From contig JAANDG010000003.1 in NCBI GenBank assembly GCA_036852015.1, positions 826,001-890,000 of the forward strand: 64,000 bases of DNA, read 5' to 3'. Positions 9,713 through 21,010 of the stretch are shown here, in pieces. This stretch comes from Pelodera strongyloides. Its lineage: Eukaryota > Nematoda > Chromadorea > Rhabditida > Rhabditidae. Position numbers and translations under genes: made by a program. Within the stretch, counting starts at the first letter, position 1. Every line of letters starts with the position of its first letter. The notes under the pieces are model-generated. The model saw nothing but the letters and a program-made list of their open reading frames with translations. It made no database searches and had not been told where the DNA came from.

Positions 9713-12700
9713 TCAGTCAGTACGTCGCTGCGAAACATTAGGTCGAACAATTGTTGTGGACTTATTTGGCTTCTTGAAGAAGATGATGCATATTTGCCGG
9801 CGGATCAATGGATTCATGATAATTGCAATGTACGCTTCGGGCAGAGAGAATCCGTCAGAGTTAATTACGGTCTGAAATTTGCAATTGGATGCAGTATCTC
9901 CAATATATTGGCACTACCTATTCGGGGACTAGGCTGGCTCACTCAGCGTACCCTTCCACGTTGGGCAAGCAGTTCCGGCTCAATAGCTCTTAGTTCTTTA
10001 GTCTTGAAAATATCTTGGGTGAGTCATTTCAAGTATGAATAGTCGTGCAAACATTCTAGATATCCGATGCGAACACCCTACTTTCGGTTTTCGCTATGTA
10101 TGGGAAAAAATGCGGAACGTTCTACAGTCCTACTTTTGTTTTTCCCTATATATGAGAAAAAAATTAGTTTTCGTAAGTATTGGAAAATTTGTTTTATATG
10201 AAAAATATTGCTTAAAGGGTCAGGCCCATTTCAAATGACCCCTATTTTTGATGATTCCATCTGATTCTTCATGTCAAATATAGTAGGATACGATATTTTT
10301 CTAATTTTCAAGCGCAAAATTCACGCAGTATTCGGCAATTTACCATTGCCAGCCATACCCAACTATTTATCGTCGTTGTCACGCCCCTTCGTGCTTATTG
10401 GGCAATATGCTCTAGTGGGCGTGGCAATTGCGATATTGGCCAATCAGCGCGAAGGGGCGTGCAAACTGCGATAAATAGTTGGGTATGCCTGCCCACGGTA
10501 AATTGCCGAATAGTGTGTGAATTTTGCGCTTGAAAATTAGAAAAATATTGCATCCTACTATATTTGACATGGAGAACCAGATGGAATGATCAAAAATAGG
10601 GGTCATTTGAAATGGGCCTGACCCTTTAAAGCGAATTAGCGGTCGGTCTCAACAAAAAATACAAAAAGAGGAGGAGTAAACAACCGTGCGTTGACCACCA
10701 TTTTCAAACCGTGTGTTTTTGGAATTTTACTAGCCAAATTCAAAATATTTTGTCAACATTTCGTCATTTGGATGCTGCGGTGTGCGTTATAATTTGAAAA
10801 GGCCATCCCTCGATTTTTCCAGGGCCGTGCTAGTATTAAAATCGGCAAATCGCCTGAAGCGAATTTTCCCATACAAAATCGCAAAATATGGTTGTTTGAG
10901 AACATTTTTGTGCAAGATGCACTTATTTGTTTGTGTTTTTATATTTATTTTCGTTTATAACTTTTTTCAAACTATTTTTGGTGAAAAAACCCCAAACCGG
11001 GTGGTATTTCGCTTTAAAGGAGGAGGCTCACGAGAATGAAGTGCTCAAATGGTTTCCTTTTATCGAAGGATAATGGGTTTTTCTTCCAAAAAACAAGTAT
11101 TATAAGGTTCAGCGCTTTAGTTTGGAGGAATTAATTAATCTAAGAACTCGAAGTCAAATAAAATAACCTATCGTATGCAAGGTATACTTCAAAGCTAAAC
11201 ATGCAAATTTACAAGTCATTTTGCAAGCCAGCACAAAATTTGCATGCCCACTATGGAAATCAACTATTTTTTACGATCCAAAATTTTGATAGAATTCATA
11301 GTTTTATATTGATTTACTCCTTCCAGTTAAAAGCTTTTGCACTGTAAACCGTGTCTTTCGGAACTTAATACCATCATCTTTCGATAAAAGGAAACCATTT
11401 GAGCACTCATTCTCGTGAGCCTCAAGATGTCTCACCAGAAGGGTACTATGATCCTTGTCAAACTTTTCTTTGGCTAGCGCAGTGAGATTCTGCTGAAACA
11501 ATTAATTGATATTTTAGTTGATTTTAATAATGTGCTTTACCACCTACAGGCAAATACCAAGGCGACATGTTCTAGGAAGTGCTTTTTTGAAACTAAATTA
11601 AATGTTGTATTAAAACAACTACGACTAAACTGTTTTCTCACGAATTGCGAGAAACCTATGGTTTACTAGTTAGATAAAAAGTTCGCAGGCTGCATTGTAA
11701 AGGAATAGCAATGTAGTTTAATAAAGTTTAGTGTGACTGGAGTCTGGCGGGGGAACTACCAAACGAAGTCACAAAATGGTATGTTATACATTGGATACCA
11801 ATATTTTAAATACGAAAACTTACGATGATAAATTGACTTGTGACCTGCGAGAATAATGAGCAAAAGGACATAAGGAACAAGTGAAGCTCGCGTCTTGCGT
11901 TCTGGCTGAATTTTGTATTTATGGCAAAGGTGTAACTTTATATAAAATGGATGAATAGTTACTGAACCATACGTTTGATTAATCTTCTTCAGATGTGCCA
12001 ACTTCAATAATGTAAGTGCGGTGCAAGCAATCGAAAGACACAGATAAATCGATCCGCTAATTGTCAGCACACTGTAGGTAGTGGCTAATTGCTGAAATTT
12101 GTAGAACTTGAAAATACCAGCATCAGTAGGGCACAATTATATGAAATTCTAAATTTCTTCTATATAACATGCAAGAGCTTTGCATCGAACAGATGTGTAG
12201 CTTGTTCTATGGTGAGCGATGCTATAATTAAATAAATAAATTCTTCGCGTGCTTGTTCATAAAAAAACTGAGATCAACACGTTGCATTGCTTCCTTCGAC
12301 GGTATTATACATCCTTGTATAATACCGTCGAAGAGATCTACACGTTGATTGCCTTTGTGCGTAATAAATTATAATTATTATAAATCAGTTTCGCGATATT
12401 TTAAGGAAACTCTTATTTCTGTTCATGGTTTACTTTACCCTTCAACTTACTGTATACACATCGGGAGTCATATCGATATAAGTATGCCCATCCACATCCA
12501 CCAACATGTAAATATCTGTGGCGAGAAGAGGCGGAAGACTGATTGCAATGGAATAAAGTATTGTGATAAATATAAGATAGCAGGAGGTCAAGGGCCAGAA
12601 CTGAAAGATTTTTTTAATTTTTAATTTTGAATAGCCCTAGCTATTTGAGTTTTCCCCTGCCCTGTTATGCAAGAATCCAAAGCTAATTCTAGTTCTAGTT

Positions 12701-13747
12701 GCAATAAATAAGGTGCGCAGAGTTCATATAGTGGCAAAGAATTATTTTAATGATATAGTTGAACTCTTTGAAGATATAGTTGAACTCAATTACTGAGCTC
12801 CAGCCAAATGAAATCGAATCTAAGTATTCAAATATTCTTCCAATAGTTTTGAACAATGTCGTACTCTGGTCCTCAGGCACGCAGCGCGGAAATGCGGAGC
12901 CGCGTCCGCGAGAAAAGATTGCAAATTTGCAATGAAAAATTCGAGACACAGGGAACCTCTTTTCTGCGTCTCCGCCTTTCCCATTTCAAAAAGTCATCTC
13001 TTTTCCGCGGGCGCGGTTACGCATTTGCGCGCTGCGAGCCCGAGAACGTCGTAGTACGACGCTATTTTTTTGTCTGTCGCCCAAGACTATATGCCTAAAA
13101 AGCTGCGCTACGGCTCCACAAAAATCTACCTTTTGATGCCAGAAGGGCAAGAATACAGCCGTAACTCGATTCAAGTGTATCAAAACGAGGGATAGATTTT
13201 GTAGGTGAAATGCGCTATATTGAAAGGTAAAAAATAATCGATAGGGCCAAAAACGGTCCTCTATTCCCACATATCCTTCAGCAACTCCCGGAATTTCACG
13301 AAAACGAATTGTCGCGTAAGTATTGAGATACGTAGACACATTCTGGAGAAAGATACTTGTAATTATCCAGTAATTATCCAAACACTGATCCTGATTGTGT
13401 ATTTATGTAATTGTGTATGTTACTTCTAACTCACTTAGCGATCATTACAATGACAAATAGGTGGCCACAAACAGTGGAAGATGTTTGTGAAACCATGGTT
13501 TATCGTTTTATTACAACTTGTAGGAAGCAATATTTTGCAATTAAGAAGTGAATTAGTTTCTTATTTTTACCTTCAACAAGAGTATTCAGATAAACAAACC
13601 TACACTAATTAACACAAAGAGGTAGAGCGTATAATAGGGACCGTCAAATATTTTCCGTCGTTTAATAATCACGTATATAACAAGGATGTATAATACCGTC
13701 GAAGGAACTCCATAAGAAGCATAAACAGCTAGAAGCCACGGTTTCAT
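9713..13747 (-). CDS. Srg-superfamily serpentine chemoreceptor, 307 aa, 7 exons
   Basis: Exons 13604-13747, 13130-13342, 12451-12600, 11973-12091, 11824-11905, 11436-11492 and 9713-9871 give 307 residues with a TGA stop. Motifs in order: SYGVPSTVLY (TM1), NRVTAVFLPFWHQK (end of TM3), FWPLTSCYLIF (TM4), QLATTYSVLTI (TM5), RRELHLFLMSF and QVTSQFII (TM6), QNLTALAKEKFDKDHSTLL (loop exon), NSDGFSLPEAYIAIIMNP (TM7). Exon 3 is 50 codons, three longer than in most paralogs. The last intron (1.56 kb) holds three MITEs stacked end to end. AATAAA lies at 9699-9704, 8 nt past the stop. No AG acceptor of consensus type lies directly before the ATG. Closest relative here by motif is the gene at 14289-17294. 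Function inferred from family: chemosensory GPCR, ligand unknown. Confidence 0.87.
10212..10629. mobile_element. TTAA-bounded palindromic MITE (AGGGTCAGGCCC type)
   Basis: Terminus TTAAAGGGTCAGGCCCATTT is repeated inverted at the right end (AAATGGGCCTGACCCTTTAA). The arms extend about 200 bp with good pairing and meet around 10420. First of three abutting MITEs in an intron of the receptor gene at 9713-13747. Confidence 0.88.
10626..11017. mobile_element. TTAA-bounded MITE (AGCGAATTAGCGG type), copy 1
   Basis: It runs from TTAAAGCGAATTAGCGGTCG to AACCGGGTGGTATTTCGCTTTAA and shares its left TTAA with the preceding element and its right TTAA with the next. A second full copy is at 56942-57322, and a remnant of the right part is near 57630-57695. 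Confidence 0.85.
11014..11423. mobile_element. MITE (AGGAGGAGGCTCACGAG type), right end truncated
   Basis: Left terminus TTAAAGGAGGAGGCTCACGA; the right arm reaches only CTCGTGAGCCTC and lacks the final CTCCTTTAA seen in copies at 27131-27642 and 41502-41933. The truncated end lies 12 bp from exon 6 of the receptor gene at 9713-13747, inside its donor-proximal intron sequence. Confidence 0.8.
12274..12350. repeat. Short foldback copied from a receptor exon
   Basis: Positions 12291-12318 are identical over 28 nt (inverted) to 13680-13707 in exon 1 of the same gene. The copy is followed by its own inverted half, giving a hairpin TTCGACGGTATTATAC / GTATAATACCGTCGAA with a short loop. Similar direct sequences flank it (GATCAACACGTTG before, GATCTACACGTTG after). 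It lies in intron 3. Confidence 0.8.
12863..13050. mobile_element. GC-rich palindromic MITE (copy 2)
   Basis: Termini TCTGGTCCTCAGGCACGCAG and GCGAGCCCGAGAACG, same family as 2242-2426 and 54062-54246. A GTCGTA-like sequence flanks both sides (about 12858-12863 and 13048-13053), a possible target duplication. Located in intron 2 of the receptor gene at 9713-13747. Confidence 0.72.
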
Positions 13748-14288
13748 GCTTTATTCTTTATTAAATGATCTTTACGTATACTATTTGTGGGCAACATGAT
13801 GTATCTTTTTTTATGTTTTGAATAATCTTTTGATTGTGTCCCTTAGGACAAGAAGGAGACATTTTTCAAGACAATTTACGGAATTAGTCACGTACAGCAC
13901 AATAAAACAGTGGTCGATTAGTCAAGAATTTCTGGTCTTATGAAACTGAACTTTAGACTAGAAGTTAGAGATGGCTTTGAACTAACAGTGTATTTGGTTG
14001 GCTGTACATGCCTCCATTTCCTGCTACTGCATTTATTCAATCGATAATTAGCGCAATAATTAATTAATAATACTTCCTTTCCATATTTGGCATGTTATTT
14101 GACATTTATTATTACCATGACAGTATCCAGAAGCAAAAATTTATCGTGCACTCTCAAACTGCATGATTTTTTTTGAAGGGAGTAACATATGAAGTAGGTA
14201 AGCTTATTTTAAAAGACAATAAACTAGATATTGGAGATTGTAGCTCCAGCAACAAAGAGAGAAGCACAACAATTATTACAGCGTTTAT

Positions 14289-17200
14289 TCAGATAGGATT
14301 CCGCTGCCCTGAGGAAATGTCAATTATCGACGATGTGGCCAGATTTTTGTAGACAAGCGCAATTATCTCCCGACGAATTAAAGGATTCATGGCAATTGCA
14401 ATATACACTTCGGGGAGAGAAAAGCCATCAGAGTTGACCGCTGTCTAAAACATATATTGTTGCTTTGAATTTCTGAATGGTTACCACTTGCAAATAATTT
14501 CATAATAAAATTACTACATTTATATTTTGAAGGTATAGCTCACCCAAAAAGTGCTGTGCTCCGGATCGAGAGCCTGTCGAGCCAAGGATGTAATTCGCTG
14601 CTAAAAAATAAGATTTTTTATTGTGTAAGTATCACACAGTTTATGGTGCTCGTTTAGAAATATAACACAATTTATGGTGCTCATGCTAAGGGAGACACAT
14701 TTTGTGTGCTGTCGTTATGGGTTTTTGTGCTCCTTGTTGAATGGAGAATCTATACAATTACAAAACAAGGTCGATTTTTTTTGATGTTTGGTGATTCTCC
14801 CTTACTTGCAATGCAAAAAAGACTTTCACTTTCTTTCACTACTTTCGCTACTTCCACGAAAAAAAACGTACGATAATAAATTGACTAGCGATTTGTGATA
14901 GTACTGAACAAAATGAGATGAGAAACAGATGGATCTCTCGTCGGGCACTCTGCCTGCAATAGTTTAATATAAATGCCGATGGACAATGATATTATCCTAG
15001 ATTTTAATCTCATCACATCTTTTTTTTTACTAATATTTGACTCTGGTAGAAGCCACATGCAATTGTCGCAATCAATCCAGGAAATGTAGCGCCGCGAGCA
15101 ACTGGCCACTGCTCCTCGCTCTACTTCTCCGTACCCTCTTTGGTTTATATGAGCCATAACTTACTAGTTTCAGGCGGATTTATTCTTGAGCATCAACTTA
15201 CGTTTGATTAATCTTCCTCAAGTATGCCAACTTGAGTATTTTAAGAGTGGAGGCACCAGTGGAAATTCCCAGATAAATCGGACCACATATGGCCAAAATA
15301 CTGTAGTCCGTGGTTAATTGCTGTAATTATAAGCTGATTGGTTTTTTATTTGCACGTGAAGTTTCGCACCCTTTGATAACGGAAAATGAGTGAACTCTGT
15401 AAACAAGGTGCATATGTGGCGCTCGATTTGGAAGTTTGCGGCACGTGTGGCTCCCGGTCGCACTTTTCACACATATATGTGCCCCCTGCCGCCCCAAGTG
15501 ACTAGATGAAATACCTGTGTATATTTCCGTTGAACAGTGTGCTATTAATTGAAACCAACAGCAGGTGAACTTTGCATACACAATGATCTATCTAATCGTG
15601 TATGTTCAATAATGTAGTTTTTTTGCAAAAGTTGTAAATAAATGATTACTTTCAAATCACATACAGTAACCAGGTGTTTGTGGCCTTGACAAACATCACT
15701 ATTTTAATTGTTTTCTGGTGAATGTGCAAGTAATATTTACGATTTATGATTTCAATTTTGAAAGCTATACAATGGCCCGACATTGAAACGTGAAGTAGAT
15801 TGGTGCCTGCATTCCCATAGTTGGTACTTGGTACTCGGGAAATATACAGTAAAGAAAAGGAAATCCATAATAATACAGAATACATTTAAAGAAATAGGAA
15901 GATACAAAGTGCCCATACTTAGTAAGTGACCCCGTTTCGACCCCAGTCGCAAGGTTAACACAGCGTCCTTATCACGTTTCAAAAACTGGTTGTTATTCCG
16001 CTTTAACTAGGAATAACTAAGCAATGAGTATATAAGAAAGGGACGATACGTTGTATACATCTGGCGTTAGTTCTATCGTACGATTATCAACCAAAACGTA
16101 GATGTTTTCAGCAAAAAATGTGTGTGCCGTGATGCCAAACGAGTAGACGATTGAAAACATTATAACGTAGATAACTGCCTTTCGCCAAAACTGCAAAAAA
16201 AGTTCGCGTAAACAAGTAGCACCAATATTAAAGCGATATACCGGCCGGTTTTTGAAATTTTGAAAATCGAGTACATCAGCATTCTTATGCAGCACATATA
16301 ATTCGAATAAATTAGAACTAAAAGTCGAGCTAAATTCGAGCAAATTAGCATACATGCGTAAGGATTCAGTAAAGTAAACTGCGTTGCGTTTCAAAAACCG
16401 ACTGATATTTCCCTTTGATGGACGGGAATGCATTCTAAACGGCCATGTAATCAACTAATTCAGCCAAACATTTTGTAAGATATAACGCGCTGTATGTAAA
16501 CTACTTGCCGAACAAAGTTCCCAATACCTTTTGATGATAAAAGGGTAGAAATACAGCAGTAACTCGATTAAAGTGCAACAATATGAGAGATACATTCTGG
16601 ATGTGAAATGCGGTATATTGAAAGTTAAAGGCTATTCGATAAGGCCAGAAACGATCCTCTAGACCCACGTATCCTTCGGCTATTCCAGGGATATCACGAA
16701 GACGGATTGTAAAGTAGGTATTGAAGTATGTGAGCACATTCTGAATAATATATTTGAATACAGTGGTACAATCTGGACATTGTAGTAAATTTTTGACGAC
16801 GCTACCAATTCCCCTTATTCCTTCTCGTATTTCTGACTGATTCTCTTTGCGCTACAATTGTGCACAATTTCGCGTATGGTGTCCTGTTTCTACTTGTGGT
16901 TATTACATATAGAATAATGATTTATCAATCCTTTATTTAGTCAACATGCCAACCCAGTAATTTTTGCCGATTTTACTGTGTTGTAGCAATCCCATACCTT
17001 GAATTTATACACAGTACCTTACAGATCATCCCGACCTTACAGAAATGTAAGGCAATATATGACCTCAGATTCCCCAGCGTGACTCAACTTTTGACCGACA
17101 ATGCTCAAAGCTCAAAGCTCAAACTACAAGGGAGAGGAAAAACAACATACGCCGATCAAGACAAAGAGGTAGATCGCATAATATGGTCCTTCAAACACTT

Positions 17201-17294
17201 TTGGCCTTCTGATTATTACGTGAATAACCAGGGCATACAGCACAAGTGATGGGATACCGTAGGATGCATAAATAGCGAGAAGCCACGGGTTCAT
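14289..17294 (-). CDS. Srg-superfamily serpentine chemoreceptor, 303 aa, 7 exons
   Basis: Exons 17151-17294, 16528-16740, 16050-16190, 15202-15320, 14872-14953, 14544-14600 and 14289-14444 give 303 residues. Motifs: SYGIPSLVLY (TM1), NRVTAVFLPFYHQK (TM3 end), FWRKAVIYVIMF (TM4), PIYLGISTG (TM5), RREIHLFLISF and ASQFII (TM6), 19-codon loop exon ending PEHSTFW, NSDGFSLPEVYIAIAMNP (TM7). The AATAAA poly(A) signal (14284-14289) starts on the last base of the TGA stop. The leader after a candidate AACAG acceptor contains a three-codon upstream ORF (ATG-ACG-CTA-TGA) whose stop overlaps the main ATG, which could lower translation. Orphan chemosensory GPCR by family; paired by sequence with the gene at 9713-13747. 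A CCGGCCGG-type MITE sits in intron 2. Confidence 0.87.
16228..16418. mobile_element. CCGGCCGG-type MITE in a receptor intron
   Basis: Left end TTAAAGCGATATACCGGCCG; inner inverted motifs AGCATTCTTATGCAGC and GCTAAATTCGAGCAAATT; right end GTTTCAAAAACCGACTG near 16418. Intron 2 of the gene at 14289-17294. Confidence 0.85.
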
Positions 17295-17511
17295 AGCGTC
17301 ATAGCCTGTTCAAATGCGAGCTTTGGCCTATTTGCAAACAGGTGTTTCAAATAATTAAAGCGAATGAAAACTGTTGAAAATTTTTCGCATCACTATGTTT
17401 GTAAGCACTATCTGCAACTTGTAGTTTGGAACGAATATCGCAACAACAATTCATACATAATACTTAGAACAAATAACAGTATTTATTGCTATCGCGAACA
17501 AAATTATATGG

Positions 17512-20431
17512 TTATCGCATTGTACTGGTTGTGCCCGATACTTTACTTTGTCTGACCAAGGTTACACGCATTTTTTCCTTTATGCCAAAAAGTAGGAGAA
17601 ATTGACGTCGTATAGTTGGATTCATAATTAGGGCAATGTAGACTTCGGAAAGTGTGAGACCGTCCGAGTTGACGTTTGTCTAAAATTACATTCTTTTGAA
17701 ATTTGAAATAACTATGAGTTTAACGAATATCGTGACTGACCTTAATTTACGAAACTGGTAGCTATCTGCTTGCTGAAAGGTTAGACTAGCAAGAATAATT
17801 AGCTTTGGTGTTCTGGCTTTCAGGGGATTCAATTCGACTTTTGACTTAGAGCAAATGTACTCATGCTGGGTGGATCCTTGCATAGTTTCGGCGTGCGGTT
17901 GCCCTTTAGCCTTTCGCGCATCATTTTCCGTCCTTCAACGTATGTTGAACTTATTGTATGTATTAACGTCTTTCTTACCATAAACTTAGTCATATCCTTG
18001 TCTTGCGTCACCTCTCTGTCGATGGCAGTGTACAGTGACTGAAAATAAAACATTGATTAGGGTCCAATCTATTTCCCTACCTACACATATGTATGATAAG
18101 AAATTAAGGGTTATCATGATATGCAATCCGGATGCTTGTTTGTAAGAGCTTATGTCAGGATATATGAAAAAAAGCCCACTATTTCAAATAAAATGCGAAA
18201 TGGAATTTACCAAACTTACAATGATGAACTGACTGGTCAGCTGGAAGAATAGTGAAGCAACTGCAATAAGAAAGAGGTGAAGTTCTTGATTGGCATCTGT
18301 GCTGAAAGCGTGTGATCATATTGCATTAATAAAAAATCATTCTACATCTAAAAACAGGTCAAGTTATTCAAGTGGTTGATTATTCATACAATTGTCGACA
18401 ATTGCAAACGCTTCATAGGGACGCGACCCCCCGAAACGCATACCGGGCATACCGTAACGTTCCTGCCGCAAAGGTCTTCGCGACGGGAACTACTACGACA
18501 ATACCGAAACACATTGACTGCTGGATCAGAAACAAAAATTCCACTCACATTCTATTCGTCTTCTTCAAGTACACCAACTTTAAGATCGTTAACAACGTGC
18601 ATGCAATAGAAATGGTGATGTAGATCTTTCCCAATATGTCCATTATCTGATAGTGTGTGGCCAATTGCTGAGAAGAAATAAAACTAAGTTAAACCTACAC
18701 TGGTAGGGAACCGTAAGCCTACCTACAGTACGCAAAAAAACTGAGAGTCGACAGAGTTAGACTTGTTGCCCTGCATATACATAACCTAGCAGCACTGATT
18801 CTGAGGCTGACGCTGACTACTCAAGATTTAACTTGACAGGATTCTCCCTGTAAAACCTGAAACAATTTCTTCTAGAACTAATAACTTGCTGAATATACCG
18901 ATATGCCATCAAAGGCAATGTCTAAGAAAGCAAAAAAAAAAACTTGTAGCGTTATTGGCGTGAGTGTGGATACTCGGTCCCCATTTCTGACAAAAACACC
19001 ATCTACGAAAAGATTTGGAGTTGTTAGTGCGATTGAAAACATTGCCGTAATACCAATCATACACTTTGCTCCGAGCCTCCAGAACTAAACGTTCGAGGTA
19101 GAGATGCAATACTGTCCGTGAACAAATATTTTATTTCTCTGCCAAAGTAACACACTTTATGGACAATGCTATTGTATAGACTTCTTTGAAATCGCAGTCC
19201 ACACTGGGGAAACTTGGCGACATCGCCGCGCCAAAAATGAGGGTCCGCCACAGCGGGGCGGCGCACTGCGCCTAGAGCGCGCGGTAGGCGCGCCACCGGG
19301 GCGCGAAAGGATATTCAACGCAGTTGGGCGAACCTACGGCGAAATTTTCGTAGGTTCCGCGGCAAGTCCGCCGCAGGTCCGCTCCAGATGCTCCCTGAGA
19401 CCGCCGTAGGTGCGTCATTTACCATTCGCGCACTCCGGCGCACCCGCCGCGCACCTTAGGCGGAGTGCGCGGCACCGCTTTGGCGGACATTTATTTTTGG
19501 CGCGGCGATGTCACCAAGTTTCACGTTGCACTTACCCAAACACATATGTCGAATTAGTTGCTACTTGAATAGTGCAGAAACTGCGGAAAGATTCCCACCT
19601 TTCGATGCCAAATTGGCAAATAAACCGCAGTAAAGCGATTTAAATGTATCAAAATAATGGATAAATTCTGAAGATGAAAGGCGGTATAGATAAACATAAA
19701 CAAGAATCGAGATGGCCAGAAACGAACGGCTAGGTCTACATAAAATTCGGCTAAAAAGGGGATATCCAGAAATCTTATAGAAATGTATGTGTTGATGTAG
19801 GTGAGTACGTTCTGAAATGAACGTCATAACGGGTAGGTATCATGATACGTATAGGATACAGTAATCGCACACATGAGAGGATACGTCCGTTTTTGAAACG
19901 GTCTCCTCTAGCTAAAGCTGCATTACCCGTTTTTGAAAAGGACAAGCACTCAAGCTGCATTACAGTCGTTTTTGAAACGGACTCTCGGAAAAGCTAGACT
20001 GCAGTCGTTTTTGCGACGGTCTCGCGCTACAGCTGGATTACACCCGTTTTTGAAACGAACTGCGCTAAAGCGGGATTACGTCCGTTTTCAAAAGAACGTC
20101 CGTTTTCTGAAATTACATCCTTTATTGCAACGGATTTTGGATGATTACATCCGTTTTTGGAACGGATTTTGGATAACTATATTCCTATACTTCATATTCG
20201 TATGACAATGATTATAACAAGAAGCCCCTGTTGGGAACGTTTCGCGTTCGTTGGCTTCTGCGATGAAAAAGAAAAACTTACAACAATCAAGACAAAAAGG
20301 TACATATCATAGTAGGGACCCGTGAAGATCTTTCGATTGAGAGCGATGACATAGATAACAAGAAAATATAGTACGAGAGAGGGGACGCCGTAAGCTAAGT
20401 AGACAATAAATACCTTTTGTTTGAATTCCAT
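17512..20431 (-). CDS. Srg-superfamily serpentine chemoreceptor, 310 aa, 7 exons
   Basis: Exons 20282-20431, 19599-19811, 18944-19084, 18549-18667, 18220-18301, 17979-18038 and 17512-17679 give 310 residues. The ATG lies 2 nt after a GTCATTTCAG acceptor, consistent with trans-splicing. Motifs: AYGVPSLVLYFLVIY (TM1), NRFTAVYLPIWHRK (TM3 end), FWRLGAKCMIGITAMF (TM4), YQIMDILGKIYITIS (TM5), NQELHLFLIAV and LTSQFII (TM6), the 20-codon loop exon SLYTAIDREVTQDKDMTKFM, NSDGLTLSEVYIALIMNP (TM7). AATAAA at 17482-17487. Exon 1 (50 codons) and exon 6 (20 codons) are longer than in other paralogs and shared with the gene at 21706-26579; these two are a recent duplicate pair. Introns hold a GC-rich inverted-repeat element and a minisatellite. 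Confidence 0.89.
19210..19521. mobile_element. GC-rich terminal-inverted-repeat element
   Basis: About 45-bp terminal inverted repeats: left AAACTTGGCGACATCGCCGC, right its inverse with one or two changes, both continuing into CGCGCCAAAAAT and GTCCGCCA.AGCGG. The interior is very GC-rich (CCGCCGCAGGTCCGC and similar), in sharp contrast to the AT-rich host intron (intron 2 of the gene at 17512-20431). No coding capacity. Confidence 0.8.
19875..20172. repeat. Degenerate minisatellite, unit about 45-55 bp
   Basis: Six or so diverged copies of a unit with GATTACxxCCGTTTTTGAAACGG followed by a CTC...AAAGCT-like spacer. GTTTTTGAAAC is partly palindromic and resembles the MITE terminus GTTTTTGAAACGC. 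It lies in intron 1 of the receptor gene at 17512-20431. The basic reading frame across it is a repeat artefact. Confidence 0.75.
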
Positions 20432-20645
20432 ATCTGAAATGACAGTAGCTAAAGCCACAATAATTCCTTTTTTCTACCGGAGTGTGAAAAAGAAATTTAT
20501 GTAAAAGGAATTCCTGTGAGACCTAGAAACGTACATCAATTAGTTTCTCGTTTTTCATCATTTACGTATTATATAGCTAAAACCTCATTGTATAAAAGAG
20601 TAACTCAGCGTGCGCTAACACTCACGTTACGGAAGTTTAATTAGA

Positions 20646-21010
20646 TTAAAGGGATCAGCTCACCTTAAATTGTGTCTGTTTTTTTTTGTTTATTTATTTT
20701 CTATAAGGGATAGTAAAAATTTGGAATAGAAAAAGTAGTGTTCAATTTCAATACTCACGAAGATATTGGGTGATAAAGTGGTGGATTGATCGGGCCGAAA
20801 TGCAAAAAGGGCAATTGTCCTGCCTTGTTTGTATAGAATAATTGCCCTTTTTGCATTTCGGCCCGATCAATCCACCACTTTATCACCCAATATCTTCGTG
20901 AGTATTGAAATTGAACACTACTTTTTCTATTCCAAATTTTTATTATCCCTTATAGAAAATAAAGAAACAAAAAAAAACAGACACAATTTAAGGTGAGCTG
21001 ATCCCTTTAA
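20646..21010. mobile_element. TTAA-bounded palindromic MITE (AGGGATCAGCTCACC type), copy 1
   Basis: TTAAAGGGATCAGCTCACCT at the left, its inverse AGGTGAGCTGATCCCTTTAA at the right, with arms of about 180 nt pairing nearly without mismatch and joining near 20830. A diverged, left-truncated relative lies at about 60394-60676. Located between two receptor genes. Confidence 0.9.

Noticed and set aside
10212..10629. piggyBac assignment of the TTAA-bounded MITEs
   Set aside because: The TTAA target fits, but the inner termini (AGGG, AGCG) are not the CCYT-type ends I would expect, and no transposase is in the window. Left unassigned.
19933..20205. Basic 90-residue plus-strand frame with repeated SFLKRT-like peptides
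   Set aside because: It is the translation of a degenerate minisatellite in a receptor intron.
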